From the NCBI GenBank assembly GCA_030054095.1, contig JASGCO010000018.1:1-64000 (forward strand): DNA of 64,000 nucleotides, in the 5' to 3' direction. A program made the position numbers and the translations under genes. Of this stretch, positions 24,267 through 33,503 are shown in pieces. Each line of letters begins with the position of its first letter. The first letter of the stretch is position 1. The DNA is from Sediminibacterium sp. (GTDB lineage: Bacteria > Bacteroidota > Bacteroidia > B-17B0 > Aurantibacillaceae). The notes beneath the pieces were generated by a model, which worked only from the letters and a program-made list of their open reading frames with translations, had not been told where the DNA came from and searched no databases.

Positions 24267-26213
24267 TTAACCAATCCTTTTCAGATTGATGTCGGAAGGG
24301 GCTTTAAGAATCAGTGGGAATTTTTCAATCTTCACGCTGCTCGAATCAAGACCAAATGCTCTGGCTTCTGTTAAACTGAAGCGTTTGAGGAAGTGGTAAA
24401 CATCAAGTACAATTTTATCCAGAATAGGGAGATCATTGTCGTAACTAAGGTATTTTTCTACCACAACAAATTTAAAATCACCGCTGATATTATTCCGGTT
24501 TAATGATTCGTAGCGACTGGTAATATCCACTTCGCCATTGGCCACCAGATCTTCCACCACTTTACGGAACATAAAGTTAATTCTTGGCGCAATACGGAAT
24601 CCTAAGCGAAAATCAACACGGATAATATCGTCGGTAGCAATATGATTTACCCTGTACTCCATTCTATAAGGTTCGTCCACTACATCTACGTGCACAAACC
24701 AATAGATATCAGCTTTTTTGGGGCGGCGTTGCAAAATCGAATGGATTATTTTTTGTTCTATTTCGCGTGGATTATTTACAGAAGTCATGTACACCAGATG
24801 AGTAGCATATTTCGGAATACTCTCATCTTTACTGAGGTCAATAAGGAATTGTTTGTAATCGTCCAGTTTTACAACATCTGTGTAACGGTTGCGGATTACC
24901 TTAGCGTAGTGCCAGCAGGTCATCACCAGCATAAGCGTTCCCGCAATTAAAAGAGTAATCCATCCACCGTGCATAAATTTACTCAGGTTGGCGTAAAAGA
25001 AAGACAGTTCAATAATGCCGTAGATAGTTATAACAGCTACTATAAACACATAATTGTAGCGTTTCATGTGCATGTAAAAATTGAGCAGTGTGGTAGTCAT
25101 TAGCATACATAATACAATAGCCAAACCATACGCAGCTTCCATTTCGTCCGATTTACGGAAGTAAAGAACAATGCCTATACAGCCTGCCAGTAACAACCAG
25201 TTAAGAGACGGGATATATAGCTGGCCTTTAAGATCGCTCGGATATTTTACTTTTACTTTTGGCCAAAGATTTAACCTCATGGCCTCATTAATAAGGGTAA
25301 ACGAGCCGGTAATTAAGGCCTGTGAGGCAATAATAGCGGCGCTGGTAGCAATAATAATTCCAAAAATCAGAAAATTCTGAGGCATTATCTCATAAAACGG
25401 ATTAGCGCCGTTCAGGTGTTTACCTTCCTGGCTAATTAACCATGCCCCCTGGCCAAAATAATTAATAACCAACATGGTTTTTACAAAAATCCAACTGACA
25501 CGAATGTTGTTTTTTCCACAGTGTCCCAAGTCACTATAAAGTGCCTCTGCTCCGGTAGTACAAAGAAATACAGCACCCAGTATTAATAATCCCTGACTAT
25601 GTGTACTTAATAACTTATAGGTGTAGTAAGGATTAAGTGCTTCCAGCACACTCCAGTTTGTAACCATTTTACTAATGCCTAAAACACCTAACATCAGAAA
25701 CCAAATGAGCATGATTGGCCCGAATGCCCGGCCTACCCATTTGGAGCCAAAACGCTGAATGGTGAATAATCCAATCAAAATCCCGATAACAATGGGGACT
25801 GTTTGTATATTAGGTTTTACACGTTGTAGTCCCTCAATGGCAGCAGCAACCGAAATAGGCGGGGTAATGATGCCATCGGCTAATAAGGCACTGCCACCTA
25901 TGATGGCAGGTACCAGTAACCATTTGAATTTACTACGGCGTACAAGTGTGTATAATGAAAAAATCCCGCCTTCCCCTTTGTTGTCAGCCCTAAGCGTTAG
26001 AATAACATATTTTACGGTTGTTTGTAGTGTCAGCGTCCAGAAAATGGCGCTGATGGCACCTTTAACCAGTTCCGCGTTAATTGGTTCGTCTCCTACAATA
26101 GCTTTTAATACGTATAGGGGAGAAGTTCCGATATCACCGTAAATGATACCTAGTGTTACCAGAAGGCCACCGAATGTAATTTTATTCAAATGACCATGTT
26201 GATGATTGCCCAT
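24267..26213 (-). CDS. kup: KUP-family potassium uptake protein
   Basis: 648 residues from ATG 26213 (MGNHQHGH); the in-frame TTG at 26240 lies within the promoter element and is rejected. About twelve membrane helices occupy residues 15-430, beginning with the hallmark GLLVTLGIIYGDIGTSPLYV and followed by NKGEGGIFSLY, then a soluble C-terminal region of about 200 residues. KUP proteins bring K+ in by proton symport. It stands alone on the minus strand. An AT-only stem (24210-24228) downstream is a weak terminator candidate. The family call is secure. Confidence 0.96.
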   Translation of the reverse strand: MGNHQHGHLNKITFGGLLVTLGIIYGDIGTSPLYVLKAIVGDEPINAELVKGAISAIFWTLTLQTTVKYVILTLRADNKGEGGIFSLYTLVRRSKFKWLLVPAIIGGSALLADGIITPPISVAAAIEGLQRVKPNIQTVPIVIGILIGLFTIQRFGSKWVGRAFGPIMLIWFLMLGVLGISKMVTNWSVLEALNPYYTYKLLSTHSQGLLILGAVFLCTTGAEALYSDLGHCGKNNIRVSWIFVKTMLVINYFGQGAWLISQEGKHLNGANPFYEIMPQNFLIFGIIIATSAAIIASQALITGSFTLINEAMRLNLWPKVKVKYPSDLKGQLYIPSLNWLLLAGCIGIVLYFRKSDEMEAAYGLAIVLCMLMTTTLLNFYMHMKRYNYVFIVAVITIYGIIELSFFYANLSKFMHGGWITLLIAGTLMLVMTCWHYAKVIRNRYTDVVKLDDYKQFLIDLSKDESIPKYATHLVYMTSVNNPREIEQKIIHSILQRRPKKADIYWFVHVDVVDEPYRMEYRVNHIATDDIIRVDFRLGFRIAPRINFMFRKVVEDLVANGEVDITSRYESLNRNNISGDFKFVVVEKYLSYDNDLPILDKIVLDVYHFLKRFSLTEARAFGLDSSSVKIEKFPLILKAPSDINLKRIG

Positions 26214-26237
26214 GAGGGATTTTCTTAAAACAGGGAT

Positions 26238-26245
26238 CAAAATTA
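26238..26245 (-). promoter_or_regulatory. -7 promoter element (TAATTTTG) of kup
   Basis: Exact match on the minus strand, 24 bp before ATG 26213. It overlaps the in-frame TTG at 26240, which argues for the shorter kup start. Confidence 0.55.
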
Positions 26246-26501
26246 CTATAAAATTGACTGCCAGACGGGGTTTTTAACTAAAAAATTAATAACTGCTTGT
26301 TAAGAAGCCTTTATGTGAGGGATTGTAAGCTAATTTGTAAACGGTTTAAATAAGCGGTAGTGACTCGCAACGGCAATACAATCAGTCTATTACGTAATTT
26401 TTATAGAGCCCAGAAAAGGGTTGGTTCATGTGCCAAACACCACATTACGATCCGACTTTCCGCATTTCTTTAACAATGAATGGATAAAACCTAAAAAAAT
26501 G

Positions 26502-26509
26502 TACTTTTG
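26502..26509 (+). promoter_or_regulatory. -7 promoter element (TACTTTTG) of gcvT
   Basis: Exact TAnnTTTG, 14 bp before ATG 26524. Confidence 0.6.
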
Positions 26510-26523
26510 CAATTCATCTACTT

Positions 26524-27606
26524 ATGAAAGCGACAGCGTTAACATCAAAACACATCTCCTTAGGGGCAAAAATGGTTCCTTTTGCAGGCTACAATATGCC
26601 TGTATCTTATAGCGGTTTAAACGAAGAACATCATACTGTGCGTAACGGTGTGGGCGTTTTTGATGTTAGCCACATGGGCGAATTTATTTTAAAAGGCGCC
26701 GATGCGTTAGACCTCATACAACGCGTAACCAGTAATGACGCGGCAGTATTAACGCCCGGAAAAGCGCAATATTCCTGCCTGCCAAATGCAACCGGAGGTA
26801 TAGTGGATGATTTGATTGTCTATAAAATAGATGAGGAAACCTATATGCTGGTAGTAAATGCCAGCAATATTGAAAAAGACTGGAATTGGATTAGTCAGCA
26901 TAATACAAAAAATGTAAGTATGAAGGATATTTCGGACGATACTTCATTACTGGCTATTCAGGGACCTAAGGCAATAGATACGCTTCAGAAACTGACAACA
27001 GTAAATCTGTCTGAAATACCATACTACAGTTTTGTTAAAGGGACATTTAATGGTGTGGACAATGTAGTTATTTCAAATACCGGATATACTGGCGCCGGTG
27101 GTTTTGAGATATATTTCGAAAATCAGTACGCTGAACAAATGTGGGATGCTATTTTCAAAGCAGGTGAGCCATTTGGTATTAAACCTATCGGATTGGGAGC
27201 AAGGGATACTCTGCGCTTGGAGATGGGTTTCTGTTTATATGGCAATGACATTGATGATACTACATCGCCGATAGAAGCCGGATTGGGATGGATTACAAAA
27301 TTCACCAAGGACTTCACCAACCGTGCCGCTATTGAGTCTCAAAAGACAAATGTCGTAACCCGTAAACTAATCGGTTTTGAAATGATAGACCGTGGTATTC
27401 CGCGTCACGATTATGTGATTACTGACGCATCGGGAAAAACAATAGGCAAGGTGACCTCAGGAACCCAAAGCCCCACATTAAACAAAGCGATAGGGTTAGG
27501 TTATGTGGAAACGGCTTTTGCTAAAGCGGATACAGAAATTTACATCAGCATACGCGATAAAGCCATCAAGGCAAAAGTGACCAAAATCCCTTTTATTAAA
27601 AAGTAA
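26524..27606 (+). CDS. gcvT: Glycine cleavage system T protein (aminomethyltransferase)
   Basis: 360 residues, the normal GcvT length. It moves the aminomethyl carbon from lipoyl H protein to tetrahydrofolate, releasing ammonia. Visible family blocks are [24 protein letters not shown], the folate-binding [17 protein letters not shown] segment ([13 protein letters not shown]), [32 protein letters not shown] with the catalytic Asp region near residue 97 (DDLIVYK), and [10 protein letters not shown]. The gene is followed after 4 bp by comB, so they are co-transcribed. The P and H protein genes are not in the window. Confidence 0.97.
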   Translation: MKATALTSKHISLGAKMVPFAGYNMPVSYSGLNEEHHTVRNGVGVFDVSHMGEFILKGADALDLIQRVTSNDAAVLTPGKAQYSCLPNATGGIVDDLIVYKIDEETYMLVVNASNIEKDWNWISQHNTKNVSMKDISDDTSLLAIQGPKAIDTLQKLTTVNLSEIPYYSFVKGTFNGVDNVVISNTGYTGAGGFEIYFENQYAEQMWDAIFKAGEPFGIKPIGLGARDTLRLEMGFCLYGNDIDDTTSPIEAGLGWITKFTKDFTNRAAIESQKTNVVTRKLIGFEMIDRGIPRHDYVITDASGKTIGKVTSGTQSPTLNKAIGLGYVETAFAKADTEIYISIRDKAIKAKVTKIPFIKK

Positions 27607-27610
27607 GAGT

Positions 27611-28321
27611 ATGCCTCAGGTAGAAGTATGTTATACCCCTCAAGCGTATCATTTATTTCATAATGATGATGCCATTGTTGTGGTTATTGATATTCTTCGT
27701 GCTACATCAGCCATTACAACAGCGTTTTACAACGGGGTATCAAAAATGATACCTGTAGCCACGGTGGAAGAAGCCAAAGCACTTCAGGAAAAAGGATATA
27801 TGGCGGCTGCTGAACGTAATGGCGAAATGATAGAGGGGTTTGAGTTAGGTAATAGTCCCTTCGGTTATATGAATAACAAAGTGAAAGGGAAAACCATAGC
27901 CATAAGTACAACAAACGGAACACAGGCAATAGCCGCGGCGTGTAACGCGTCCGAAATAGTTATTGGCAGTTTCCTGAATCTGGATGTTTTAACGGAGTAC
28001 CTCAGAGAGCAGAAGCGGAATGTTATTTTGTTATGTGCAGGTTGGAAAAATAAGTTTAATCTCGAAGATACCTTGTTTGCAGGAGCGGTAGCCGATGCGT
28101 TAATCAATAAAGAAGGATTTGATGTGCATTGCGACAGCGCTATTGCTGCAGGACATTTATATCATCTGGCTAAACACGATCTGTTTGGTTTTCTGTCTAA
28201 TTCTTCGCACCGAAACCGGCTGGCTAAACTGGATCTGGAAAGAGATATTAAGTATTGCCTTACCCCCAATCAGTGCCCGGTTATACCAGTTATGAGAGAT
28301 GGTGTGCTGATAAAAAAGTGA
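27611..28321 (+). CDS. comB: 2-phosphosulfolactate phosphatase ComB
   Basis: 236 residues. Family blocks are VVVIDILRATSAITTAF near the N-terminus, the acid-rich GEMIEGFELGNSPFGY, ISTTNGTQAI, VILLCAGWKNKFNLEDTLFAGAVAD and HRNRLAKLDLERDIKYCL. ComB dephosphorylates 2-phosphosulfolactate to sulfolactate with Mg2+. In methanogens this leads to coenzyme M; in Bacteroidota a plausible outlet is cysteate for sulfonolipids, which is inference. No ComA (phosphosulfolactate synthase) is visible here. It is co-transcribed with gcvT and ends 7 bp from the convergent response regulator. Confidence 0.92.
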   Translation: MPQVEVCYTPQAYHLFHNDDAIVVVIDILRATSAITTAFYNGVSKMIPVATVEEAKALQEKGYMAAAERNGEMIEGFELGNSPFGYMNNKVKGKTIAISTTNGTQAIAAACNASEIVIGSFLNLDVLTEYLREQKRNVILLCAGWKNKFNLEDTLFAGAVADALINKEGFDVHCDSAIAAGHLYHLAKHDLFGFLSNSSHRNRLAKLDLERDIKYCLTPNQCPVIPVMRDGVLIKK

Positions 28322-28328
28322 ACACTAA

Positions 28329-28973
28329 TTAATCGCCTTTTACAATTTTGTATTTCAGCGCTTTGGCTACTGCTTCAGGGCCTGAATTAACCTGTAATTT
28401 TGAGTAGATGTTTTTCATGTGCGAGCCGATCGTATCTACCGACACAAACAAGTCAGCTGCTATTTTTTTATAAGAATATCCTTTAGTTAATCGTTCCAAT
28501 ACTTCCTGCTCGCGCTTGCTGAGTGAAAATGTTTCGGCTCCTGGGATAGTGTTTTTTTGACGGAATGCCTGTAGTACTTTTGTTGCAACTCCCGGACTTA
28601 TAGATGACCCGCCAATAGTAGCATTCCGGATGGCGTTAAGTAACTCCGAAGCAATGGATTTTTTTAATATATAACCATCAGCCCCGGCTTTAATGGATTC
28701 AAAGATTTTTTCATCGTCTTCAAAAACGGTTAGCATAATAATTTGGGTATCTGGTTTAACGGATTTAATTTGTTTCACACCTTCTATTCCGTTTACAACC
28801 GGCATGTCAATATCCATTAGTACTACATCAGGAGTATGTTGGCGGATATGATCTGCTGCGTTACTGCAGTTGGGAAACATGGCAATTAGTTTAAGATCCG
28901 GTTCACTGTCTATTAGTAATTGTATAGACTCCCGCATATTTGGCTTATCTTCAAATAGTATTATGTGTGTCAT
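28329..28973 (-). CDS. NarL/LuxR-type response regulator
   Basis: 214 residues. The receiver domain (about 1-120) has the phosphoacceptor Asp54 (VVLMDIDMP), acidic Glu8/Asp9 and Lys-containing YILKK. The LuxR-type HTH is at about 148-210 (LSKREQEVLERLTKGYSYKKIAADL, then VSVDTIGSHMKNIYSKL). The start overlaps the stop of the sensor kinase (TAATG), so the two are translationally coupled and form one system. Target genes unknown. It converges with comB. Confidence 0.95.
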   Translation of the reverse strand: MTHIILFEDKPNMRESIQLLIDSEPDLKLIAMFPNCSNAADHIRQHTPDVVLMDIDMPVVNGIEGVKQIKSVKPDTQIIMLTVFEDDEKIFESIKAGADGYILKKSIASELLNAIRNATIGGSSISPGVATKVLQAFRQKNTIPGAETFSLSKREQEVLERLTKGYSYKKIAADLFVSVDTIGSHMKNIYSKLQVNSGPEAVAKALKYKIVKGD

Positions 28974-31951
28974 TATAATTTAATGTTGAGTTGTATGGTT
29001 GTTCCTTTACCTGATTCGGAAGTGATGGAAAGGTAAGCGTTAATTTCTTTAGCTCTGCTCTTCATGTTGTGTATGCCATTTCCTTTAACAGGTGCCAATT
29101 CGTCAAATCCACAACCATTATCTTTCAGTTTAAAGGCAAAGTAGCGTTCACCGGTTTCAATCACAATATTTACATTGTTTGCGCCGGAGTACTTGGCAGT
29201 ATTATTCACCGCTTCTTTAAAAATTAAGTATAGGTGATATTTTATCCTGTTGTCCAGTATCCGGTCGGGGAATTGTTCCGGCAGATCTAATGTGTAGTGT
29301 AATTGTGCGGCTTCCAATGTTTCTGAAGCAAAGCGGGCCATACGCTTGCAAAGTTCCTGCAATGAGTCAAATTGCGGGTTGATGTTCCAGATAATGTCAT
29401 TGATTGTATCGTTAATTTGAACAGAATAACGGGAAATGTTTTCCAGGGCCGGCTCAGGGTGTTGTTTTTGTTTTTCAATCAGCATTCTTGCCATGATGTG
29501 AATACTGCTGACATTGGCACCTAATTCATCGTGCAAATCTCTTGAAATTTGATTGCGTATTCGTGTAAGCCGCTGATGCTGTTTGTATCTGTAAAATATA
29601 AATGCAGCCACAATTCCTGAAACACCAATAAGTAAGAGTAACCAGAATCGCCAGGTGGTGTAAAATGGTTCTTTGATAAAAAAATGTAAGTGTTTTATTT
29701 TTTCTGAGCGTTTTCCCTGACTGTTAAATGACCATATTTTAAGTTCATAATGGAATGGTGGTAAATTAAATAGTTTAATTTGGCCATCGCTGATTTCAAC
29801 GGGTGTGGTGTCCGGATAATTCAATTGGTACAGCCATTTGTTTCGGGTTGCGTCCGGAAAACTCAATGCCCCCATAAAAAGAGAGATGTTATTTTCTTTA
29901 TAATCAAGGAAAAAGGTATCTGTCACCGTGAGGCGTTTTTTTCCATTAATCAGTATGTATTCAGGTGTCAGTGAAGGAGTGAGCGGGTTCATAAATTTAA
30001 GTCGGGGCGCATGTACCAGAAAGTAATTCGAAACGGTTCCAATCAGGAGTTGATTTGTGGAAAACGTTAATTGATTAAACCACTTTTGCGGATAGTTTTC
30101 GTAGGTGCAGATACGGGAACTTTGTTTCTGATGAATAGCGTATCGGTAGAGCCCTTCCGGTGTAGTGTAGTATAAATTGGTTCCGTCCGCAGTCGAACAG
30201 TTTTCAATCTCGTCACCCTCCAGGCCATCCTGTGTTTTAAGCCACCGGAATTTTTCCGGATGATTGATGTCGCACAGGAAAAGGCCGCGACTGCTGGCAA
30301 TAACTACTTCGCTGCTACACCTTGCCAGACTGTGGTAGTCAATGGGTTTCGCTAGTAGCGTGTCAGGCGCGGAGTAAAGGTGTTTCAGGGAAGGCCATTC
30401 GTAAACATCCCAACCATTGAAAAAACGAAGTACCCATAATTTGTCGCGGTAGAGTAATACATCTTTGCATATTTTTTTTTCAGTATCTGCTTTGTTGTTT
30501 ACGCGTTCGTCAAAAACGAATTTGTTTTCCCGGTGGTTATATATCACAAGGCCGTTGAAGGTACAAATACCGGTTAGTTGTTCTGATAGTATTTTGGCCT
30601 TTATCGTTTTTTCAGAAAAGTGTTGTTTGCCTGTTAAGAAGGGATGAAGAGATCTGTGTTCTGTTGAAAACAAAAACAGGCCATCGTCACCTGCAATCAG
30701 AAAGTCTTTCCCTGAGGGCTCAATAGCGTTGATGCGCCCGTGTTTGAACTGCGGCGGACGTGATAAAAGTTGAGTTGTCGTATTTAATGCGGAATGCAGG
30801 AATAAACCGTGATGTTCAGTTCCGATCAGGAACGTGTATTCATCAATAGGTTGAACACAATTAAAAACACTTCCGGCAGGAATGACTGGGTTATTGTAAA
30901 AATAATAAAAGCGGGTGTTTTGCGCAGAGGGGTGAAAGTAACTAAGTCCCATGCTGGTGCCTGCCCAGAGTCCGGCGTTGTTATCGCTGCAAAGGGTGGT
31001 AATGTGATCGGATAGAATACTGCCAGGATTATTATGATCAGCACGAAATTGCCAGGTTTTCCCACTGCTTATACTTTTGCAGTAAAGACCCTGAGTACTT
31101 GTTCCTGCAAAGAGGAAGGTTTCGTTTTTTATCTGGTATAAAGTGGCGCAGGTGAAAGTGATTTCTTTTTCTGGAGATGGATTGAAAAAACAGGAAGCGG
31201 TATTACTTTTAACAGCGTATTTCAGAATGCCCTTGTTCTTTGTGCACAAAAGCAGTGTGTCTTTTGAGAAGGAGCTAATGGATGTAATGATAATCTGTTG
31301 CGGTTTCCCTTCCAGATAAATACTATTGTTATAGATTAGTGTCTTGGTTTTTGGGTTTATATAAATAAGGCTTGGATTATCTTCGGGACATGCCCAGATG
31401 CCTCCATTAGCATCTTTGAAAATACAGGGAAACGAATTACGTTCACTTTCTTTGTAATGTTTTAGTGTGGTTAGGGTACTTCCATTGGTTCTATATTGGT
31501 CTAAGCCGGTCCAGGAAGAAATGATCAGTTCGTTTTCGGTAACCGGACTTATTTTTCCCCATCCCTTCACGGGTTCTTTAAATGATAGCAAAGAGTCAGT
31601 TTCCGGATAATAGACGGCAACGCCTCCATCCGTATTTATCCAGATATGACCTTTCCTGTCTTCTTCTATGTCTGTTACCCAGTTTGCGGGTAAAGTGTGG
31701 TGTTTGGGACGCTGTTGGCGGAAGTACTGCCAGTTAGTACCATTAAAGCGGGTAAGCCCATTAAACGTTGCTATCCACATGTATCCTTTCCTGTCTTGCA
31801 ATACATCATAACAGTAATTGGAAGACAAACCGTTTTTCATGGAGTAGTTTCTGAAAGTAGCATTGCTGAGAATAAAGTCGTTCTCAGATATTTGTCCAAA
31901 TACAGAAAAGACGCTTAGAAAAAAAAGAAGACTATATTTATATGAATGCAA
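28973..31951 (-). CDS. Periplasmic-propeller sensor histidine kinase (HisKA_3)
   Basis: 992 residues. Signal peptide (1-19, …VFSVFGQ), then a two-component (Reg_prop) beta-propeller pattern over about 30-640 (YDVLQDRKGYMWIATFNGLTRFNG, WINTDGGVAVY), a Y_Y_Y-like Ig domain (about 655-745), one membrane helix (about 750-775), and a cytosolic HisKA_3 kinase: His807 in ISRDLHDELG, N-box near 916 (KEAVNNTAKYSG) and G-box DNGCGF. It lacks the receiver and AraC domain of hybrid (HTCS) sensors, and phosphorylates the adjacent NarL-type regulator. The propeller probably senses a polysaccharide. The start is TTG 31951, required to keep the signal peptide; a stop lies just upstream and no ATG is available. 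Confidence 0.92.
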   Translation of the reverse strand: MHSYKYSLLFFLSVFSVFGQISENDFILSNATFRNYSMKNGLSSNYCYDVLQDRKGYMWIATFNGLTRFNGTNWQYFRQQRPKHHTLPANWVTDIEEDRKGHIWINTDGGVAVYYPETDSLLSFKEPVKGWGKISPVTENELIISSWTGLDQYRTNGSTLTTLKHYKESERNSFPCIFKDANGGIWACPEDNPSLIYINPKTKTLIYNNSIYLEGKPQQIIITSISSFSKDTLLLCTKNKGILKYAVKSNTASCFFNPSPEKEITFTCATLYQIKNETFLFAGTSTQGLYCKSISSGKTWQFRADHNNPGSILSDHITTLCSDNNAGLWAGTSMGLSYFHPSAQNTRFYYFYNNPVIPAGSVFNCVQPIDEYTFLIGTEHHGLFLHSALNTTTQLLSRPPQFKHGRINAIEPSGKDFLIAGDDGLFLFSTEHRSLHPFLTGKQHFSEKTIKAKILSEQLTGICTFNGLVIYNHRENKFVFDERVNNKADTEKKICKDVLLYRDKLWVLRFFNGWDVYEWPSLKHLYSAPDTLLAKPIDYHSLARCSSEVVIASSRGLFLCDINHPEKFRWLKTQDGLEGDEIENCSTADGTNLYYTTPEGLYRYAIHQKQSSRICTYENYPQKWFNQLTFSTNQLLIGTVSNYFLVHAPRLKFMNPLTPSLTPEYILINGKKRLTVTDTFFLDYKENNISLFMGALSFPDATRNKWLYQLNYPDTTPVEISDGQIKLFNLPPFHYELKIWSFNSQGKRSEKIKHLHFFIKEPFYTTWRFWLLLLIGVSGIVAAFIFYRYKQHQRLTRIRNQISRDLHDELGANVSSIHIMARMLIEKQKQHPEPALENISRYSVQINDTINDIIWNINPQFDSLQELCKRMARFASETLEAAQLHYTLDLPEQFPDRILDNRIKYHLYLIFKEAVNNTAKYSGANNVNIVIETGERYFAFKLKDNGCGFDELAPVKGNGIHNMKSRAKEINAYLSITSESGKGTTIQLNIKL

Positions 31952-31967
31952 CGTATCAGATGAGTTT

Positions 31968-31975
31968 CAAAGGTA
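31968..31975 (-). promoter_or_regulatory. -7 promoter element (TACCTTTG) of the sensor kinase operon
   Basis: Exact match on the minus strand, 16 bp before the TTG start at 31951. Confidence 0.6.
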
Positions 31976-32035
31976 TTAAAAATCGCAGGGTATAAAATCA
32001 CCAAATCAGGTGATAGGCAAAATTATGCAGTGGGT

Positions 32036-32043
32036 TACCTTTG
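32036..32043 (+). promoter_or_regulatory. -7 promoter element (TACCTTTG) of the GH5 gene
   Basis: Exact TAnnTTTG, 18 bp before ATG 32062. Together with the site at 31968-31975 it makes a divergent promoter pair between kinase and GH5 genes. Confidence 0.6.
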
Positions 32044-32061
32044 TAACATAAATACGTAACT

Positions 32062-33363
32062 ATGAAGAATCTTTATCTCAGTTTTTTGTTAGCTTTTAGT
32101 CTGAATTATCTGCCGGCCCAGGTGAGTAATTTTATTCACACCAGTGGAAAGTACATATTAGGCCCTTGTAATGATACATTAACATTAAAAGGCATCAATT
32201 ATGCGCCTTACAACTGGGGATATACACTTAGTGACCTCAAGATTGACCAGATTGCGCAGACGGGGGCAAATGTGGTACGCCTGGCTTGGTACTGGAGTAA
32301 TCCGGGAGCCAGTGTTTATTATAATTATGTGGCATTAGATAGTGCACTCAGTAAATGTAAACAATACAAGATGATTGCTATTGTAGAGTTACATGACTTT
32401 ACCTGTGCCAACAATCATACTAATCTGCTAAATGGTTCAGGCTGGTGGACAAACAGTTCTGTGTTTCCGCTCCTGACTAAATATAAACAAAATGTTATTG
32501 TAAATATTGCAAATGAAGCATTACAGGTAAACTGGACCTCTAATCCTGCCACAGCATTAACGGCTTATAAAACTACTTACCAAACCATTATTGGTAACTT
32601 GCGTAATGTGTCGGGATTTGACTTCCCTTTAATGATTGATGCTCCTGATTGCGGACAAAACTCTGATGCTTTTATAACCAGTGGCACGGCTGCGAGTTTA
32701 ATTACCGCCGATCCCAAACATAATCTGATATTCAGTGCTCATGCATATTGGTATGGTTACGCGAATAACGATAGTTTACAAATGGCAACGAAAATAAATA
32801 ATGTGTTGACGCAAAATATCCCATTTGTACTGGGCGAAATAGCCAATCAACAAGATGATGTAACAATGTGTCAGTATAATCTGAACTATAAGCCTCTGCT
32901 TAAATTTTGCCAACAGAAAAAAGTCGGCTGGCTGGCCTGGAGCTGGGATCATGATGGTTGTCCTAATCGTCAGGTATCAACAAATGGTATGTTTAACAGC
33001 CTGAGTACTTATGGAAACGATATTGTAAATAACCCGGCGTATGGTTTATTAGCGACTCCTACCCCTAAAAGTCAGTACTTGCTGACAAATGGCGCCTGCC
33101 TTACGGCAACACTAAATGAAAATGATTTAACCGGGAAGGGAGTACAAGTGTATCCAAATCCGTCTAAAGGCGATTTTCGTATTAGCGGCGAAACGGAGGA
33201 GATAAGTGTACGCTGTAAGGACCTTTCAGGGCATGAAATGCCATTGGTGGCGATTAGCCCTCAACAGTATAAACTCCTGGCTGCGCCCGGTGTTTATGTT
33301 TTAGAGATGCTTAATAAACACAACGGGTACAGGCAGGTTATAAGATTTGTGAACATGGAGTAG
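32062..33363 (+). CDS. Secreted GH5 glycoside hydrolase with T9SS type A domain
   Basis: 433 residues. Signal peptide 1-19 (…NYLPAQ). GH5 barrel at about 25-335: LKGINYAP, GANVVRLAW, VIVELHD-like IAIVELHDF, the acid/base Glu152 in NIANEA, His227 in SAHAYWYG and the nucleophile Glu259 in VLGEIAN, then GWLAWSWDHDG. This set is closest to endo-mannanase/endoglucanase-type GH5 enzymes; exact specificity cannot be read. The last 75 residues are a sorting domain (VQVYPNPSKGDFRI … VIRFVNME). Its promoter is back-to-back with the propeller sensor kinase, which suggests that the kinase regulates polysaccharide use, as inference. Confidence 0.92.
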   Translation: MKNLYLSFLLAFSLNYLPAQVSNFIHTSGKYILGPCNDTLTLKGINYAPYNWGYTLSDLKIDQIAQTGANVVRLAWYWSNPGASVYYNYVALDSALSKCKQYKMIAIVELHDFTCANNHTNLLNGSGWWTNSSVFPLLTKYKQNVIVNIANEALQVNWTSNPATALTAYKTTYQTIIGNLRNVSGFDFPLMIDAPDCGQNSDAFITSGTAASLITADPKHNLIFSAHAYWYGYANNDSLQMATKINNVLTQNIPFVLGEIANQQDDVTMCQYNLNYKPLLKFCQQKKVGWLAWSWDHDGCPNRQVSTNGMFNSLSTYGNDIVNNPAYGLLATPTPKSQYLLTNGACLTATLNENDLTGKGVQVYPNPSKGDFRISGETEEISVRCKDLSGHEMPLVAISPQQYKLLAAPGVYVLEMLNKHNGYRQVIRFVNME

Positions 33364-33503
33364 AACTATTCTCTGTTTTGTATAAAGCAGTTGGTAAATC
33401 AGGCACGATCTGTACAAACGGCAGAATGAAGAAGGTTTTTGGTTAATTGGAACAATGTAAAAAGATTGTCTTATCTTCATTGTACACCAACTATGACCAA
33501 AAC

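Larger units (their letters stand above)
26214..26523. other. 310-bp divergent intergenic region, kup / gcvT
   Basis: Contains one -7 element for each gene: TAATTTTG on the minus strand (26238-26245) for kup and TACTTTTG on the plus strand (26502-26509) for gcvT. I looked for a riboswitch-like fold and a tRNA and saw neither. Confidence 0.5.

Noticed and set aside
26400..26523. Glycine riboswitch or other leader RNA before gcvT
   Set aside because: The TACTTTTG element ends only 14 bp before ATG, leaving too short a leader for a riboswitch.
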